Shown piece by piece: positions 8,198 to 16,477 of a DNA stretch of 64,000 bases. Made by a program: the position numbers and the translations under genes. The stretch spans positions 62,001 to 126,000 of the forward strand of contig CAZTOW010000003.1 in NCBI GenBank assembly GCA_964615375.1, in the 5' to 3' direction. The notes below the pieces were generated by a model, which was given only the letters and a program-made list of their open reading frames with translations, was not told the origin of the DNA and did not search any database. This stretch comes from CAZKWG01 sp964615375. GTDB lineage: Bacteria; Myxococcota_A; UBA796; CAZKWG01. Numbering within the stretch: position 1 is the stretch's first letter; the number at the start of each line of letters is the position of its first letter.

Positions 8198-8674
8198 ATG
8201 TCCCCCCTGCTCCTCTGGCTCCTGGCCTGCGCCGACGACTCCTGCCCCGAGGTCAGCCGCCTGGACGGCGGCTGGGCCGTCTACGCCGAGGGCGCCGCCG
8301 CCACCTCGAGCGGCTCGAACGCCGGGAATTTCCCCTGGGAGGACATCTTCGTGGAGGGCTGGTCGGAGTGGGATCTGGCCTGGGTCGCCGGACGCGGAGA
8401 TTTCGACCTTGACATCGACGGTCAGCCCTTCGTGGCGAGCTACACCCCGGACGAGCTCGACTGTGACGCCTTCACCCTCAGCTTCGACGGGCGCTGGCTC
8501 GGCGAGGGCGGCACCTCACACGAGCTGGTCTGGACCGGCGTCCTCACCCGGGCGGGCTCTCACTTCGACGGGACCTTCAGCCTCGAGGACGACTGGTCGG
8601 ACCCGGTCGCCGGGCAGGAGGGGACGCTGTCTCTGCAGGGAGGGGAGATCACGGCGAACACGCGCGAGGATTGA
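8198..8674 (+). CDS. small lipoprotein, unknown function
   Basis: 158 residues starting MSPLLLWLLACADDSCPEVS, with a very short signal and lipobox LLAC (Cys11). The rest is acidic and aromatic with alternating strand-like segments (for example WDLAWVAGRGDFDLDIDG), suggesting a small beta-sandwich on the outer membrane or periplasmic face. The strong ribosome site GGAGATCGGAGG fixes the start at this ATG and excludes the longer frame from 8114. The pseudokinase gene follows almost at once, so the two may be co-transcribed. No family was recognised. Confidence 0.75.
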   Translation: MSPLLLWLLACADDSCPEVSRLDGGWAVYAEGAAATSSGSNAGNFPWEDIFVEGWSEWDLAWVAGRGDFDLDIDGQPFVASYTPDELDCDAFTLSFDGRWLGEGGTSHELVWTGVLTRAGSHFDGTFSLEDDWSDPVAGQEGTLSLQGGEITANTRED

Positions 8675-8703
8675 GTTATGCTGGGCGGGCCTCGGGAGCC
8701 TGC

Positions 8704-9963
8704 TTGAGCGAGAGCCTGCCCTTCAACACCGCGAGCACCGCCGACGGTCGGCTGTGCGAGCTCTTCGAGGCGCTCGGTCCGGTCAAGGGCGGCAAGCTCT
8801 TCCGCGGGCGGCTGTCGGGCGCGGCCGGATTCTCCAAGATCGTCGCCATCAAGATGGTGGACCAGGCCGGGGCCGACAAGAACGAGCTGGCTCAGCGCCT
8901 CCGCGACGAGGCGCGCCTGCTGGCCTTCCTGAAGCACCGCTCCATCGTGACCGTGGACGACCTCGTGCAGGTCGCCGGGCGCTGGGTGGTGGTGATGGAG
9001 TTCGTGGACGGCCGCGACCTGGCCGCCCTGATGGCGAAGGGGCCGATGCCGCCGCGGGTGGTGGCGGAGATCGGCGCGGAGATCGCCAGCGCGCTGGCTG
9101 AGGCCCACGACGCGCGGGACCCGCAGACGGAGCAGCCCCTGGGCCTCGTCCACCGCAACGTCACGCCGTCCAACATCCGCGTCACCCCGGCGGGCGAGGT
9201 CAAGCTGGTGGGCTTCGGCTTCGCGCGGGCGCGCTTCAGCGGGCGCGAGGCCCAGACGGGCTACCTGGCCTTCGACCAGGCGGGCTTCCTGGCGCCGGAG
9301 CGCCTGCTGGGGCAGGACACGGCCTCCAGCGACGTCTACGGCCTCGGGGCCTCGCTGGCCAGCGCGCTGCTCGGCGAGAACATCCGCTCGCTCTCCCCCA
9401 TCGCCGCCAGCCACGCCGCGGGGGTGGCCGAGATCCGCGGGCGCCTCGCCGGGAGGCTCTCCGAGCCCGGGCTGGCCCCGCTGGTCGACACGATCGTCCG
9501 CGCGCTGGTCTACGCGCCGGAGGCCCGCCCCACCGCGCGCGCCCTGGAGGCGGAGCTCCGCGAGCGGGCGAACGCGCTGGAGGGGCCCTCGCTGCGCCGC
9601 TGGGCCCTGGACAACGTCGTCGCCTACGCCCCGCCGCCGCCCCCGCCGGTGGTGCCCCTCGCCACAGGCCCGGGGACGGCCGGGATCATGGCGGATCAGC
9701 TGGAGATCGCGCGCGGTCGCCCGCAGCCCGCTCCCTCCCGGAGCTCGGCCTCCAAGACGCCCGCCCCGAAGACGCCCGCCCCGAAGACGCCTGCGCCCCG
9801 GACCGCCGCGCCGAAGTCCGCCCTGCCCCGCGCCGAGCGCCCGGAGGCGGGGCTCTCCCAGGGCAAGCGCGTGGCCATCATCGCCGTGCTGGGCGCCGCC
9901 GCCCTCACCTTCCTGCTGGGGGGAGCCCTGCTGCTCGTGCTGGCGATTACGCTCGGCCGCTAG
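8704..9963 (+). CDS. membrane-anchored Ser/Thr pseudokinase
   Basis: A protein of about 419 residues with a Hanks-type kinase fold but broken catalytic motifs. The beta-3 lysine is kept (VAIKM), yet the catalytic-loop HRD is HRN (LVHRNVTPSNI) and the metal-binding DFG is GFG (KLVGFGFA). It should therefore bind partners or perhaps nucleotide rather than phosphorylate. After the kinase domain comes a Pro-rich linker with three KTPAP repeats and one C-terminal membrane helix (AVLGAAALTFLLGGALLLVL), so it is tail-anchored with the kinase domain in the cytoplasm. The start is uncertain: TTG at 8704 with GGGAG upstream is preferred; TTG at 8671 overlaps the previous stop. Confidence 0.85.
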   Translation: MSESLPFNTASTADGRLCELFEALGPVKGGKLFRGRLSGAAGFSKIVAIKMVDQAGADKNELAQRLRDEARLLAFLKHRSIVTVDDLVQVAGRWVVVMEFVDGRDLAALMAKGPMPPRVVAEIGAEIASALAEAHDARDPQTEQPLGLVHRNVTPSNIRVTPAGEVKLVGFGFARARFSGREAQTGYLAFDQAGFLAPERLLGQDTASSDVYGLGASLASALLGENIRSLSPIAASHAAGVAEIRGRLAGRLSEPGLAPLVDTIVRALVYAPEARPTARALEAELRERANALEGPSLRRWALDNVVAYAPPPPPPVVPLATGPGTAGIMADQLEIARGRPQPAPSRSSASKTPAPKTPAPKTPAPRTAAPKSALPRAERPEAGLSQGKRVAIIAVLGAAALTFLLGGALLLVLAITLGR

Positions 9964-10007
9964 GCTCCTCCACGACGCGCCCGGACGGAGAGGTTAATCG
10001 GCGCAGC

Positions 10008-10820
10008 ATGTACAACCTGGCCATCGCCATCGGCTTCGCCGCCCTCGGGTTCCTGCTCGGCTGGTTCGGCGGGAACACCTGGGTCGCGGGGATCTTCCCG
10101 GCTTTCGTCGCGCTCTTCGTGAGCTATTTCCTGCTGGCCCGCCGCACGGGCAAGCAGCTCGAGGCCATCATGCGCCGCGCGATGGCCGAGGTCGAGGCGC
10201 TCAAGCCGGAGAAGCTGGCGGCCCTCGCCCAGCGCACGCGCTCGGAGAAGGCGGTGCGCGAGGCCCAGCAGCAGGCGCTGCGCAAGGTCCGCGCCATCAT
10301 GACCGAGGGCTTCGCCCTGGCCCCCTGGCAGTTCCTGGTGGCGAGCCAGCTGCACGCCCAGATCGGCGCGCTGGACTACCAGGAGGGCAACTACGAGGAG
10401 GCGAAGAAGCACCTGTCCAAGGCCTGGAGCCGCAACTGGATGGCCCAGGTGCAGCTCGCCGCCATCGAGTGGCGCGAGGACAAGAAGACCGAGGCCCTGA
10501 GCCGGCTGGACAAGGCCCGCGGGGGCGGCGAGAAGGAGGCCCTCTACTGGGGGGTCTACGCCTGGATGGCGCTGGAGAGCGGGGACAAGGACCGCGCGCT
10601 CAAGCTCCTGGCGGACGGCCAGAAGGCCTGCCCCAGCAGCAAGCCGCTCTCCGAGATGGCCGACGCCGTGCGCAACCAGCGCAAGTTCCAACCCCGGGTC
10701 TTCGGCGACGCCTGGTACCAGTTCTTCCCCGAGCACGTCACCGAGGCTGAGAAGCGGGCGATGGCCGAGCGCTTCATGCAGCCGAAGGGTCAGTACCGCC
10801 CGCCGCAGCCGCGGCGCTGA
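10008..10820 (+). CDS. membrane protein with TPR-like domain
   Basis: 270 residues. Two closely spaced hydrophobic helices (residues about 3-20 and 26-44) are followed by a charged coiled-coil-like stretch (AMAEVEALKPEKLAALAQRT) and TPR-like helical pairs, for example IGALDYQEGNYEEAKKHLSK, down to residue 225. The end is basic and Pro-rich. It looks like a membrane-tethered scaffold. Its 3' end overlaps the convergent glutathione synthetase gene by 47 bases. No specific family was recognised. Confidence 0.78.
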   Translation: MYNLAIAIGFAALGFLLGWFGGNTWVAGIFPAFVALFVSYFLLARRTGKQLEAIMRRAMAEVEALKPEKLAALAQRTRSEKAVREAQQQALRKVRAIMTEGFALAPWQFLVASQLHAQIGALDYQEGNYEEAKKHLSKAWSRNWMAQVQLAAIEWREDKKTEALSRLDKARGGGEKEALYWGVYAWMALESGDKDRALKLLADGQKACPSSKPLSEMADAVRNQRKFQPRVFGDAWYQFFPEHVTEAEKRAMAERFMQPKGQYRPPQPRR

Positions 10821-11760
10821 AGCGCGCCAGCACGGCGTCCGTCACCTCCACCTCCAGGCGCGTCCCCATCAGGCGATTGATCTCCTGGATGCCGGTGGGG
10901 CTGGTGACGTTGATCTCGGTCAGGTTCCCGCCGATGACGTCGATGCCCACGAAGAGCAGCCCCTCCTCCCGCAGGATGGGGCCGAGGGTGGCGCAGATCT
11001 CCTGATCGCGCGCCGTGAGCTCGCAGGCCGCCACCTTCGCCCCGGCGTGCATGTTGCCGCGGTGGTCGCCTCGCTGGGGGACGCGGTTCATCCAGCCGCG
11101 CGGCTCGCCGTCGATCAGGATGATGCGCTTGTCCCCGTCCTTGATCGCGGGCAGGTAGCGCTGGGCGATGATGTAGGCGCGGCCCTCGGAGGTCAGCGTC
11201 TCCACCATGCTGCGCAGGTTCTCGTCCTCCGCGTGGGTGACCAGCACGCCGCGCCCGCCGTTGCCGTCCCAGGGCTTGATGACGGAGCGCTCCTCGCTCG
11301 CCCGCACCCAGGCGACCAGGCGCGAGACGTCGCGGCTCACCAGGGTGGGCGGCCCGAAGCGGCTCAGCGCCAGCGCGAACATCTTCTCGTTGCGGTTGCG
11401 CAGGCTGGCCGGCCGGTTCAGCGCCAGCGTGCGCGGGCCGACCAGATCCAGCAGGTAGGTCGTGAAGATGTAGTCCATGTCGAAGGGTGGATCCTTGCGC
11501 ATCCACACGACGTCGAAGGCGCTGAGCGGGCGGTGCTCCAGCGGGCCGGGCTCGAAGGGGGGGCCGTCGGAGGGGCGCCGCACCTCCACCGGGCGCACGC
11601 CGCCCCAGGCGAGCCCGTCGGCGGCGTAGAGATCTCCAGGGGTGCAGTACCAGACCGGCCAGCCGCGCCGACGGGCCTCCAGCATCAGCATGTAGGTCGA
11701 GTCCCCGGCCACGTTGATGCGGTCGAGGGGGTCCATCACGAAGAGGGTGGAGAGCTGCAT
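10774..11760 (-). CDS. gshB: glutathione synthetase
   Basis: A 328-residue ATP-grasp ligase that joins gamma-glutamylcysteine and glycine. Family blocks are clear: FVMDPLDRINVAGDSTYMLM at the N terminus, MRKDPPFDMDYIFTTYLLD, NRPASLRNRNEKMFAL, the glycine-rich loop WDGNGGRGVLV, QRYLPAIKDGDKRIILIDGE and the C-terminal INVTSPTGIQEINRL. The length fits bacterial GshB. No gshA lies next to it. The start ATG is 25 bases from the end of mnmE, so it is transcribed downstream of the mnmE group. Confidence 0.95.
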   Translation of the reverse strand: MQLSTLFVMDPLDRINVAGDSTYMLMLEARRRGWPVWYCTPGDLYAADGLAWGGVRPVEVRRPSDGPPFEPGPLEHRPLSAFDVVWMRKDPPFDMDYIFTTYLLDLVGPRTLALNRPASLRNRNEKMFALALSRFGPPTLVSRDVSRLVAWVRASEERSVIKPWDGNGGRGVLVTHAEDENLRSMVETLTSEGRAYIIAQRYLPAIKDGDKRIILIDGEPRGWMNRVPQRGDHRGNMHAGAKVAACELTARDQEICATLGPILREEGLLFVGIDVIGGNLTEINVTSPTGIQEINRLMGTRLEVEVTDAVLARFSAAAAAGGTDPSAA

Positions 11761-11785
11761 GGGCTCCCCATAGCCGGCCGCGCGC

Positions 11786-13111
11786 TCACTTGCCGATGCA
11801 GAAGCGCGCGAAGACCCGGTCGAGCACGTCCTCGCGCACGTCCTCCCCGCGGAGCTCGCCGAGCCGGGAGAGCGCGAGGGTCAGCTCCTCGGCGGCCACC
11901 ACCGGCCCCGCCACGCCCAGGAGCGCGTCGCGGGCCTCCAGCAGGTGGGCGGCCACCGCGCGCAGGAGATCGTGCTGGCGCTGGCTCAGGACCATCAGGC
12001 GCTGGCCGGAGGGGGCCTGGCCCACCCGGGCGCGCAGCGCGGCGAGCAGGGCGGCGACCCCCTCTCCGGTGACGCTGGAGACCCGAAGGTCCACCTCTGG
12101 TAGATCCTCACGTAACGTGAGGTCGGCGTGGGTCCCAACCACGAGGCGCCGCTCCGGGTCGATCTGGGCCAGCAGCGCCCGCGCCTCCGGGGCCAGTGGC
12201 TGGTGCAGCGGGACCACCACCAGGCTGAGATCGACGTCGGCCACCAGGCCGCGCCCCAGGGCCTGCCCGGCGGCCTCCAGCGCGTCCTCCGTCTCGCGCT
12301 CGCCCGCCGTGTCCAGGAAGCAGAGCTCGAGCCCGTCCACGATCACGGCGCGCTCGATGACGTCGCGGGTGGTGCCGGGCAGCGGGCTCACCAGGGCGCG
12401 CTCCTGGCCCACCAGGCGGTTGAACAGGCTCGACTTCCCGGCGTTGGTCGGCCCGCGCAGGGCGATCCGCGCCCCCTCCAGCCGGGCCCGCCCCGCCCGC
12501 CAGCCCTCGGCCGCGCGGGAGAGCTCGGCCGCATGCTCCTGGAGCCGGGCGGCGACCTCCTCGTCGCTCCAGGTCTCCAGCGCCTCCCCGGCGACGTCGA
12601 AGCGCGCCTCCAGCTCCGCCGCCAGATCGAGCAGGCGCTCCCTCAGATCCTCCGTGAGCGCCGTGAGCGCTCCGTCCAGCCCCTCGCGGGCCAGCGCGAG
12701 CCCCTCCGCCGAGCGCGCCTCGATGAGCCCGGACACCGCCTCGGCGCGGAGCAGGTCCATGCGCCCGTGCTCCACGGCGCGGCGGGTGAACTCGCCGGGG
12801 CGGGCGGGGCGGGCGCCGAGGGCTACGCATGCGTCCAGCAGCAGCGAGACCAGGAGCGGGTTTCCGTGGCAGGAGAGCTCGACGACGTCCTCGCCGGTGT
12901 AGCTGCGCGGGCCGGGCAGATAGACCGCCATCAGCTCGTCCAGCGCGCGCCCCTCCCGGACCGCCCGCCGCAGCGTGAGGCGGCGGGGGCGCCAGGGAGA
13001 TCCTCCGGGGCAGAGGGCGCGGGCCACCGCGAGCGCGTCCGGCCCGCTCAGGCGCAGGACGGCCAGGGCGCTGTGACCCCAGGGGGTCGCCAGCGCGACC
13101 ACGGTGTCCAC
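11786..13111 (-). CDS. mnmE: tRNA modification GTPase MnmE
   Basis: MnmE works with MnmG to install the carboxymethylaminomethyl group on U34 of tRNAs. The protein has the N-terminal folate-binding domain (DTVVALATPWGHSALAVLRL), GTPase motifs GPTNAGKSS, a G2/G3 region ending DTAGERETED, and the C-terminal CIGK that carries the catalytic cysteine. The GTG start at 13111, eight bases after the jag stop with GAGG upstream, gives 441 residues and an N terminus that matches the family; the longer frame to 13153 would overlap jag. Residues around LTLREDLPE are encoded by A/T-ended rare codons inside a 7-bp-stem hairpin. It follows jag in the usual origin-proximal order. Confidence 0.95.
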   Translation of the reverse strand: MDTVVALATPWGHSALAVLRLSGPDALAVARALCPGGSPWRPRRLTLRRAVREGRALDELMAVYLPGPRSYTGEDVVELSCHGNPLLVSLLLDACVALGARPARPGEFTRRAVEHGRMDLLRAEAVSGLIEARSAEGLALAREGLDGALTALTEDLRERLLDLAAELEARFDVAGEALETWSDEEVAARLQEHAAELSRAAEGWRAGRARLEGARIALRGPTNAGKSSLFNRLVGQERALVSPLPGTTRDVIERAVIVDGLELCFLDTAGERETEDALEAAGQALGRGLVADVDLSLVVVPLHQPLAPEARALLAQIDPERRLVVGTHADLTLREDLPEVDLRVSSVTGEGVAALLAALRARVGQAPSGQRLMVLSQRQHDLLRAVAAHLLEARDALLGVAGPVVAAEELTLALSRLGELRGEDVREDVLDRVFARFCIGK

Positions 13112-13118
13112 GGGAGCC

Positions 13119-14033
13119 TCAGCTCTGCTCGGCGTCGTCCCCACCGCCCTCACCCGAGGCCGGCATGATGCGCACCTGCTTGACCGGGCCCTCGCCGACG
13201 CTCTCCGAGTAGACGCCCTCGATCTCGGAGACCGCCATGTGGACGATGCGCCGCTCGAAGGAGTTCAGCTCCCGGTGGATCTCGGCGGGCTCTCCCGTGC
13301 GGCGCACCTCCTCGGCGAGGCGCACGGCGAGGCGGCGGAGCTTGTCGGCGTCCTGCTCGGTGCGGCGACGATCGCCACCCCGGTCGCCGCCGCGATCCCC
13401 GCCCCGGTCGCCGCCGCGATCCCGACGGTCGCCGCGATCCCCGCGGTCCCGACGCTCCCCCCGGTCGCCGCCCCGGTCGCCGCCGCGATCCCGACGGTCG
13501 CCGCGGTCGGCGAAGCGGTCGCCGCGGTCCCGGCGATCGTCGCGATCCCCTTCCCGGCGATCGTCCCGACGCTCCTCGCGCCGCTGGCCGCCGTCCACGT
13601 CCACCCGCCAGCGCCAGCCGGGCTGAGCCACGGACATCGCCGCCTCCAGGAGCTCCTGGATGGCGCGCAGCGTGGTGCCCTGGCGACCGACCAGGAAGCG
13701 GGCGTCCTCGGAGATGACCCGCAGATCGCAGGTGTTCTCCTCGGTCCGGGAGACGGTGGCGCTCACGTCCCCCTTCATGCCCATGTGGCCCAGCAGCGCG
13801 CCGAGCCAGTCCTTGCCCGCCTCGGCGGCGACCATCGTGCCCGGGTCCTTGGCCCAGGCGATGATGCGCACGGTGTGCACGCCGATGGCGCGCCCGGTGG
13901 CGGAGCGGAAGTGGCTCAGGTCGAGCTTGTACTCGATGTGGTTCGCGGGCACGCCGAGCTGGGCGGCGGCCTTGGAGATGGCCTCGGCGACATGGACGCC
14001 TTCAGTGGTGACGGTCTGTGCAGCTTCGCTCAT
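13119..14033 (-). CDS. jag: Jag/KhpB RNA-binding protein with long DRG-rich linker
   Basis: 304 residues. An N-terminal Jag-type region (VHVAEAISKAAAQLGVPANH) is followed by a KH domain (DLRVISEDARFLVGRQGTTL at about 105-125) and a C-terminal R3H domain (RELNSFERRIVHMAVSEIEG at about 243-262). Between KH and R3H, residues 148-221 are almost wholly Arg, Asp and Gly in GGDR/GDRRD units, a disordered RNA-binding-like linker much longer than in typical Jag proteins. KhpB proteins bind RNA and affect cell division and elongation; the gene sits after yidC as in most bacteria. GGAGG precedes the ATG. Confidence 0.93.
   Translation of the reverse strand: MSEAAQTVTTEGVHVAEAISKAAAQLGVPANHIEYKLDLSHFRSATGRAIGVHTVRIIAWAKDPGTMVAAEAGKDWLGALLGHMGMKGDVSATVSRTEENTCDLRVISEDARFLVGRQGTTLRAIQELLEAAMSVAQPGWRWRVDVDGGQRREERRDDRREGDRDDRRDRGDRFADRGDRRDRGGDRGGDRGERRDRGDRGDRRDRGGDRGGDRGGDRGGDRRRTEQDADKLRRLAVRLAEEVRRTGEPAEIHRELNSFERRIVHMAVSEIEGVYSESVGEGPVKQVRIMPASGEGGGDDAEQS
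13376..13590 (-). repeat. degenerate tandem repeats encoding DRG linker of Jag
   Basis: The DNA is built of imperfect short units such as CGGTCGCCGCCGCGATCCC that recur many times, giving the peptide units GGDRGGDR and GDRRDRGDR. The repeats stay in frame, as expected of a slippage-prone, length-variable protein linker. Confidence 0.8.
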
Positions 14034-14061
14034 CGTAATCCTCCAGCGCGGTGGGGAGGTT

Positions 14062-15726
14062 TCAGGTCGCGGGCGCGGGGGGCGCCGGCATGGTGCGGTT
14101 CAGGAACCAGGTCTGGGCGATGCTCAGCACGGCGTTGACCACCATGTAGAACACGAGCCCGCTGGGCAGGGTGTAAAGGAAGACAGCGAAGATCACGGGC
14201 ATGAACTTCATGATCTTCTGCTGGGCGGGATCCATGCCCGTCATCGGGGTCATGGCCTGCTGGACATAGAAGAGCACCCCGGCGATGGTCGGGAGCACCG
14301 CGTAGGGGTCCGCCGCCGTGAGGTCCCGCAGGTAGAGGAAGGAGGAGTTGTAGAGCTGCACGGCGTACAGCAGACAGCTGTAGAGGCCGAACCAGACGGG
14401 GAGCTGGAGCAGCATGGGCAGGCAGCCGCCCAGCGGGTTGACGTTGTTCTCCTGGAAGAGCTTCATCGTCTCCTGCTGCTGCTTCATGGGATCGTCTTTG
14501 TACTGCTCCTGCAGCGCCTTCAGGCGAGGCTGGATCTGCTGCATCCGGCGGCTGCTCACCAGGCTCTTCTGGGTGAGCGGGAAGAAGATGAGCTTGACCG
14601 TGAAGGTCAGCACCATGACCGCGAGGCCCCAGTTGCCGACCGCGCGGTGGAAGAGCTCCAGCATGAAGAGCAGCACCTTCGAGAAGAAGCCGAAGAAGCC
14701 GAACTCCACGGAGTCCACCAGGTCGCCGCCCACGGGCTCCAGCAGATCCAGGTCCTTGGGCCCGACATAGGCCGTGAACGCGAGCGTGCGCGCCTGCCCG
14801 GGGGCGAGGGCCGCGTCATCCTGGGCGAAGGCGCCCACGCGGCCATCGACGCCGTCGTCGAAGACCAGCCGCACGGCGGCCGGGTCGCGGGGGACGAGCG
14901 CGGCGATGAAGTAGCGGTTGCCGTACCCGAACCAGGAGAGGGGGCCCGCGTGGTCGACCCGCGAGGCGCCGAGGAGCTCCGTCGGGTCCTCCAGGTGCTC
15001 CAGGTCCCCGTCGGTCATGCCCACGGGGAGCATGACGTTGTCGAAGCGGTCGGCGAGCTTGTGCGCCTCGCCCAGCACGCCCACCCAGAGCCCCGTGACC
15101 GCGGACGCGCCGCGGTTCTCGAAGGTGACCTGCACGTCCATCGTGTAGGGGCTCGGGCCGGGCTTGAAGGTCTTGGTGATGACCACCCCGTTGGGGAGCG
15201 CCCGCGTCGCCACCCAGTCCCTGCCGGCCCGGTCGAGGTTGAAGGCGACCGTCCCGTCGTAGACGCCCACGCCGGCGGCGGCGATGGCCCCCTGCGGGCC
15301 GAGCAGCTGCGAGGGCTCCCCGCCGCCGGTGTAGGGCTCCCAGCCCGCCGAGGCCGCGCCGGTGACCCGGTCATAAGCCCAGCGCCAGACGGGCGTGACC
15401 GAGGGCTCCGTGGTGTAGGCGTTCAGCCCCACCGCCCGCAGCACGCCGCCCTTGGAGTCCAGGGTCGCGGAGAAGCCGTCCCCCGAGACGGAGAAGGTCC
15501 GCTCGGGGATGAGCCCGTCTGCGCTCGCCTCGGCGCCCGGCGCGCTCGCGGGGGACGCGGGCGTCGCGCTCGCGGAGGGATCGCTCGGGGCCGCCTGCTG
15601 CGCGGCCTGCGCGGGCGCCTGCTCTTGCGGTTGAGGCGCGAAGAAGGCCGACCAGATGTACATGACGGCCATCGTGAGCACGAGGGCCCACATCAGCCGA
15701 CGATCAGCTTCCGGGTTCCTATCCAC
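14062..15726 (-). CDS. yidC: membrane protein insertase YidC
   Basis: 554 residues from the GTG at 15726, which has GGAGG six bases upstream and yields the N-terminal membrane helix LMWALVLTMAVMYIWSAFF. The long periplasmic P1 domain follows an Ala/Pro/Ser linker, then the conserved core of five membrane helices, with motifs such as FPLTQKSLVSSRRMQQIQP, the cytoplasmic loop, GCLPMLLQLPVWFGLYSCLL and the helix LPSGLVFYMVVNAVLSIAQ. YidC inserts membrane proteins alone or with SecYEG. The frame extending to 15828 overlaps yidD and is not used. Gene order rpmH-rnpA-yidD-yidC-jag-mnmE is the classical one. Confidence 0.96.
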   Translation of the reverse strand: MDRNPEADRRLMWALVLTMAVMYIWSAFFAPQPQEQAPAQAAQQAAPSDPSASATPASPASAPGAEASADGLIPERTFSVSGDGFSATLDSKGGVLRAVGLNAYTTEPSVTPVWRWAYDRVTGAASAGWEPYTGGGEPSQLLGPQGAIAAAGVGVYDGTVAFNLDRAGRDWVATRALPNGVVITKTFKPGPSPYTMDVQVTFENRGASAVTGLWVGVLGEAHKLADRFDNVMLPVGMTDGDLEHLEDPTELLGASRVDHAGPLSWFGYGNRYFIAALVPRDPAAVRLVFDDGVDGRVGAFAQDDAALAPGQARTLAFTAYVGPKDLDLLEPVGGDLVDSVEFGFFGFFSKVLLFMLELFHRAVGNWGLAVMVLTFTVKLIFFPLTQKSLVSSRRMQQIQPRLKALQEQYKDDPMKQQQETMKLFQENNVNPLGGCLPMLLQLPVWFGLYSCLLYAVQLYNSSFLYLRDLTAADPYAVLPTIAGVLFYVQQAMTPMTGMDPAQQKIMKFMPVIFAVFLYTLPSGLVFYMVVNAVLSIAQTWFLNRTMPAPPAPAT

Positions 15727-15970
15727 CGGATCCTCCGGGAGGCGGCAGGGTGCCAGGGACCGGGTCGTATCCGCCAGGGTGCAACGGGTGACAGCGGCCG
15801 ATGCGCAGGATGGCCAGCCAGGCCCCACGGAAGACCCCGTGGACCTGAATGGCCTGGACCGCGTAGCGGCTGCAGGAGGGCGTGAACCGGCACATGGGAG
15901 GCAGGTTCCGCGAGATCAGGCGCTGATACCCGTGGATGGTCCAGACAGCGAGATCGCGGAGCAGGCTCAT
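15719..15970 (-). CDS. yidD: membrane protein insertion efficiency factor YidD
   Basis: An 83-residue protein with the family core CRFTPSCSRYA and the C-terminal CHPLHPGGYDPVP. The ATG at 15970 overlaps the rnpA stop (ATGA) and gives MSLLRDLAVWTIHGYQRLIS; the longer frame to 16123 is a shadow of rnpA. YidD helps YidC-dependent insertion at the inner membrane. Its stop overlaps the yidC start by a few bases. Confidence 0.95.
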   Translation of the reverse strand: MSLLRDLAVWTIHGYQRLISRNLPPMCRFTPSCSRYAVQAIQVHGVFRGAWLAILRIGRCHPLHPGGYDPVPGTLPPPGGSGG

Positions 15971-16422
15971 CGCGCGCGCCCGTCCACCCGCCCGAGGGCG
16001 GCCCGCACCTGCGCGCGGAGGACGTCGGCGCCCGCATCGGCGGCCGAGGGATGGGCGATGAACACCACGTCCCACCGGCCGTTCGAGCTGGCTCGCTCCC
16101 TCCGGATGGCCTCGCGGAGCCATCGCTTCACGCGGTTGCGGACCACGGCGTTCCCCACCTTGCGGCTGACGGTGAGCCCGAAGCGGCTGCTCCCCTGCGT
16201 GGCCGGCAGATACACGACGAGCAGGTGCGCCTGCCTGACGCGGCGCCCCTGCTCCTGGATCCGACGGAAATCCGAGCTCTTCCGAAGTCGGACCGCGCGC
16301 GGGAAGCCCTGGGCCTTCGTCTCAGTACCGCTTGTCGGGGACGGTGGGGACCAGGCGCTTGCGACCCTTGGCGCGACGACGACGAAGAACGGCGCGGCCA
16401 CCGGCCGTGGCCATCCGGGCAC
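15967..16422 (-). CDS. rnpA: RNase P protein component, start inside rpmH
   Basis: RnpA is the protein subunit of the tRNA 5'-processing ribozyme. The core is clear: FPRAVRLRKSSDFRRIQEQG, RFGLTVSRKVGNAVVRNRVK and RWLREAIRR with the RNR motif. The family core begins just after the rpmH stop, but the frame has no ATG, GTG or TTG there. The only usual starts are GTG at 16422 and GTG at 16401, both well inside rpmH in another frame, giving an N-terminal extension of about 36-43 residues rich in Val, Pro and Ser. An unusual start such as ACG near 16315 is the alternative. The stop overlaps yidD by ATGA. Confidence 0.9.
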   Translation of the reverse strand: MPGWPRPVAAPFFVVVAPRVASAWSPPSPTSGTETKAQGFPRAVRLRKSSDFRRIQEQGRRVRQAHLLVVYLPATQGSSRFGLTVSRKVGNAVVRNRVKRWLREAIRRERASSNGRWDVVFIAHPSAADAGADVLRAQVRAALGRVDGRAR

Positions 16423-16477
16423 GGAAGCCGTGGCTGCGCTTCCGCTTGATCCTGCTGGGCTGATACGTACGCTTCAC
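16322..16477 (-). CDS. rpmH: ribosomal protein bL34
   Basis: 51 residues beginning VKRTYQPSRIKRKRSHGFRA and continuing with the highly basic bL34 sequence to VPDKRY. It starts with GTG, preceded by GGGAGG at good spacing. It is the first gene of the minus-strand rpmH-rnpA-yidD-yidC unit, divergent from dnaA across 219 bases. The end (LVPTVPDKRY) is slightly longer than in the commonest 44-46-residue forms. Its 3' two thirds overlap the possible rnpA start region. Confidence 0.97.
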   Translation of the reverse strand: MKRTYQPSRIKRKRSHGFRARMATAGGRAVLRRRRAKGRKRLVPTVPDKRY

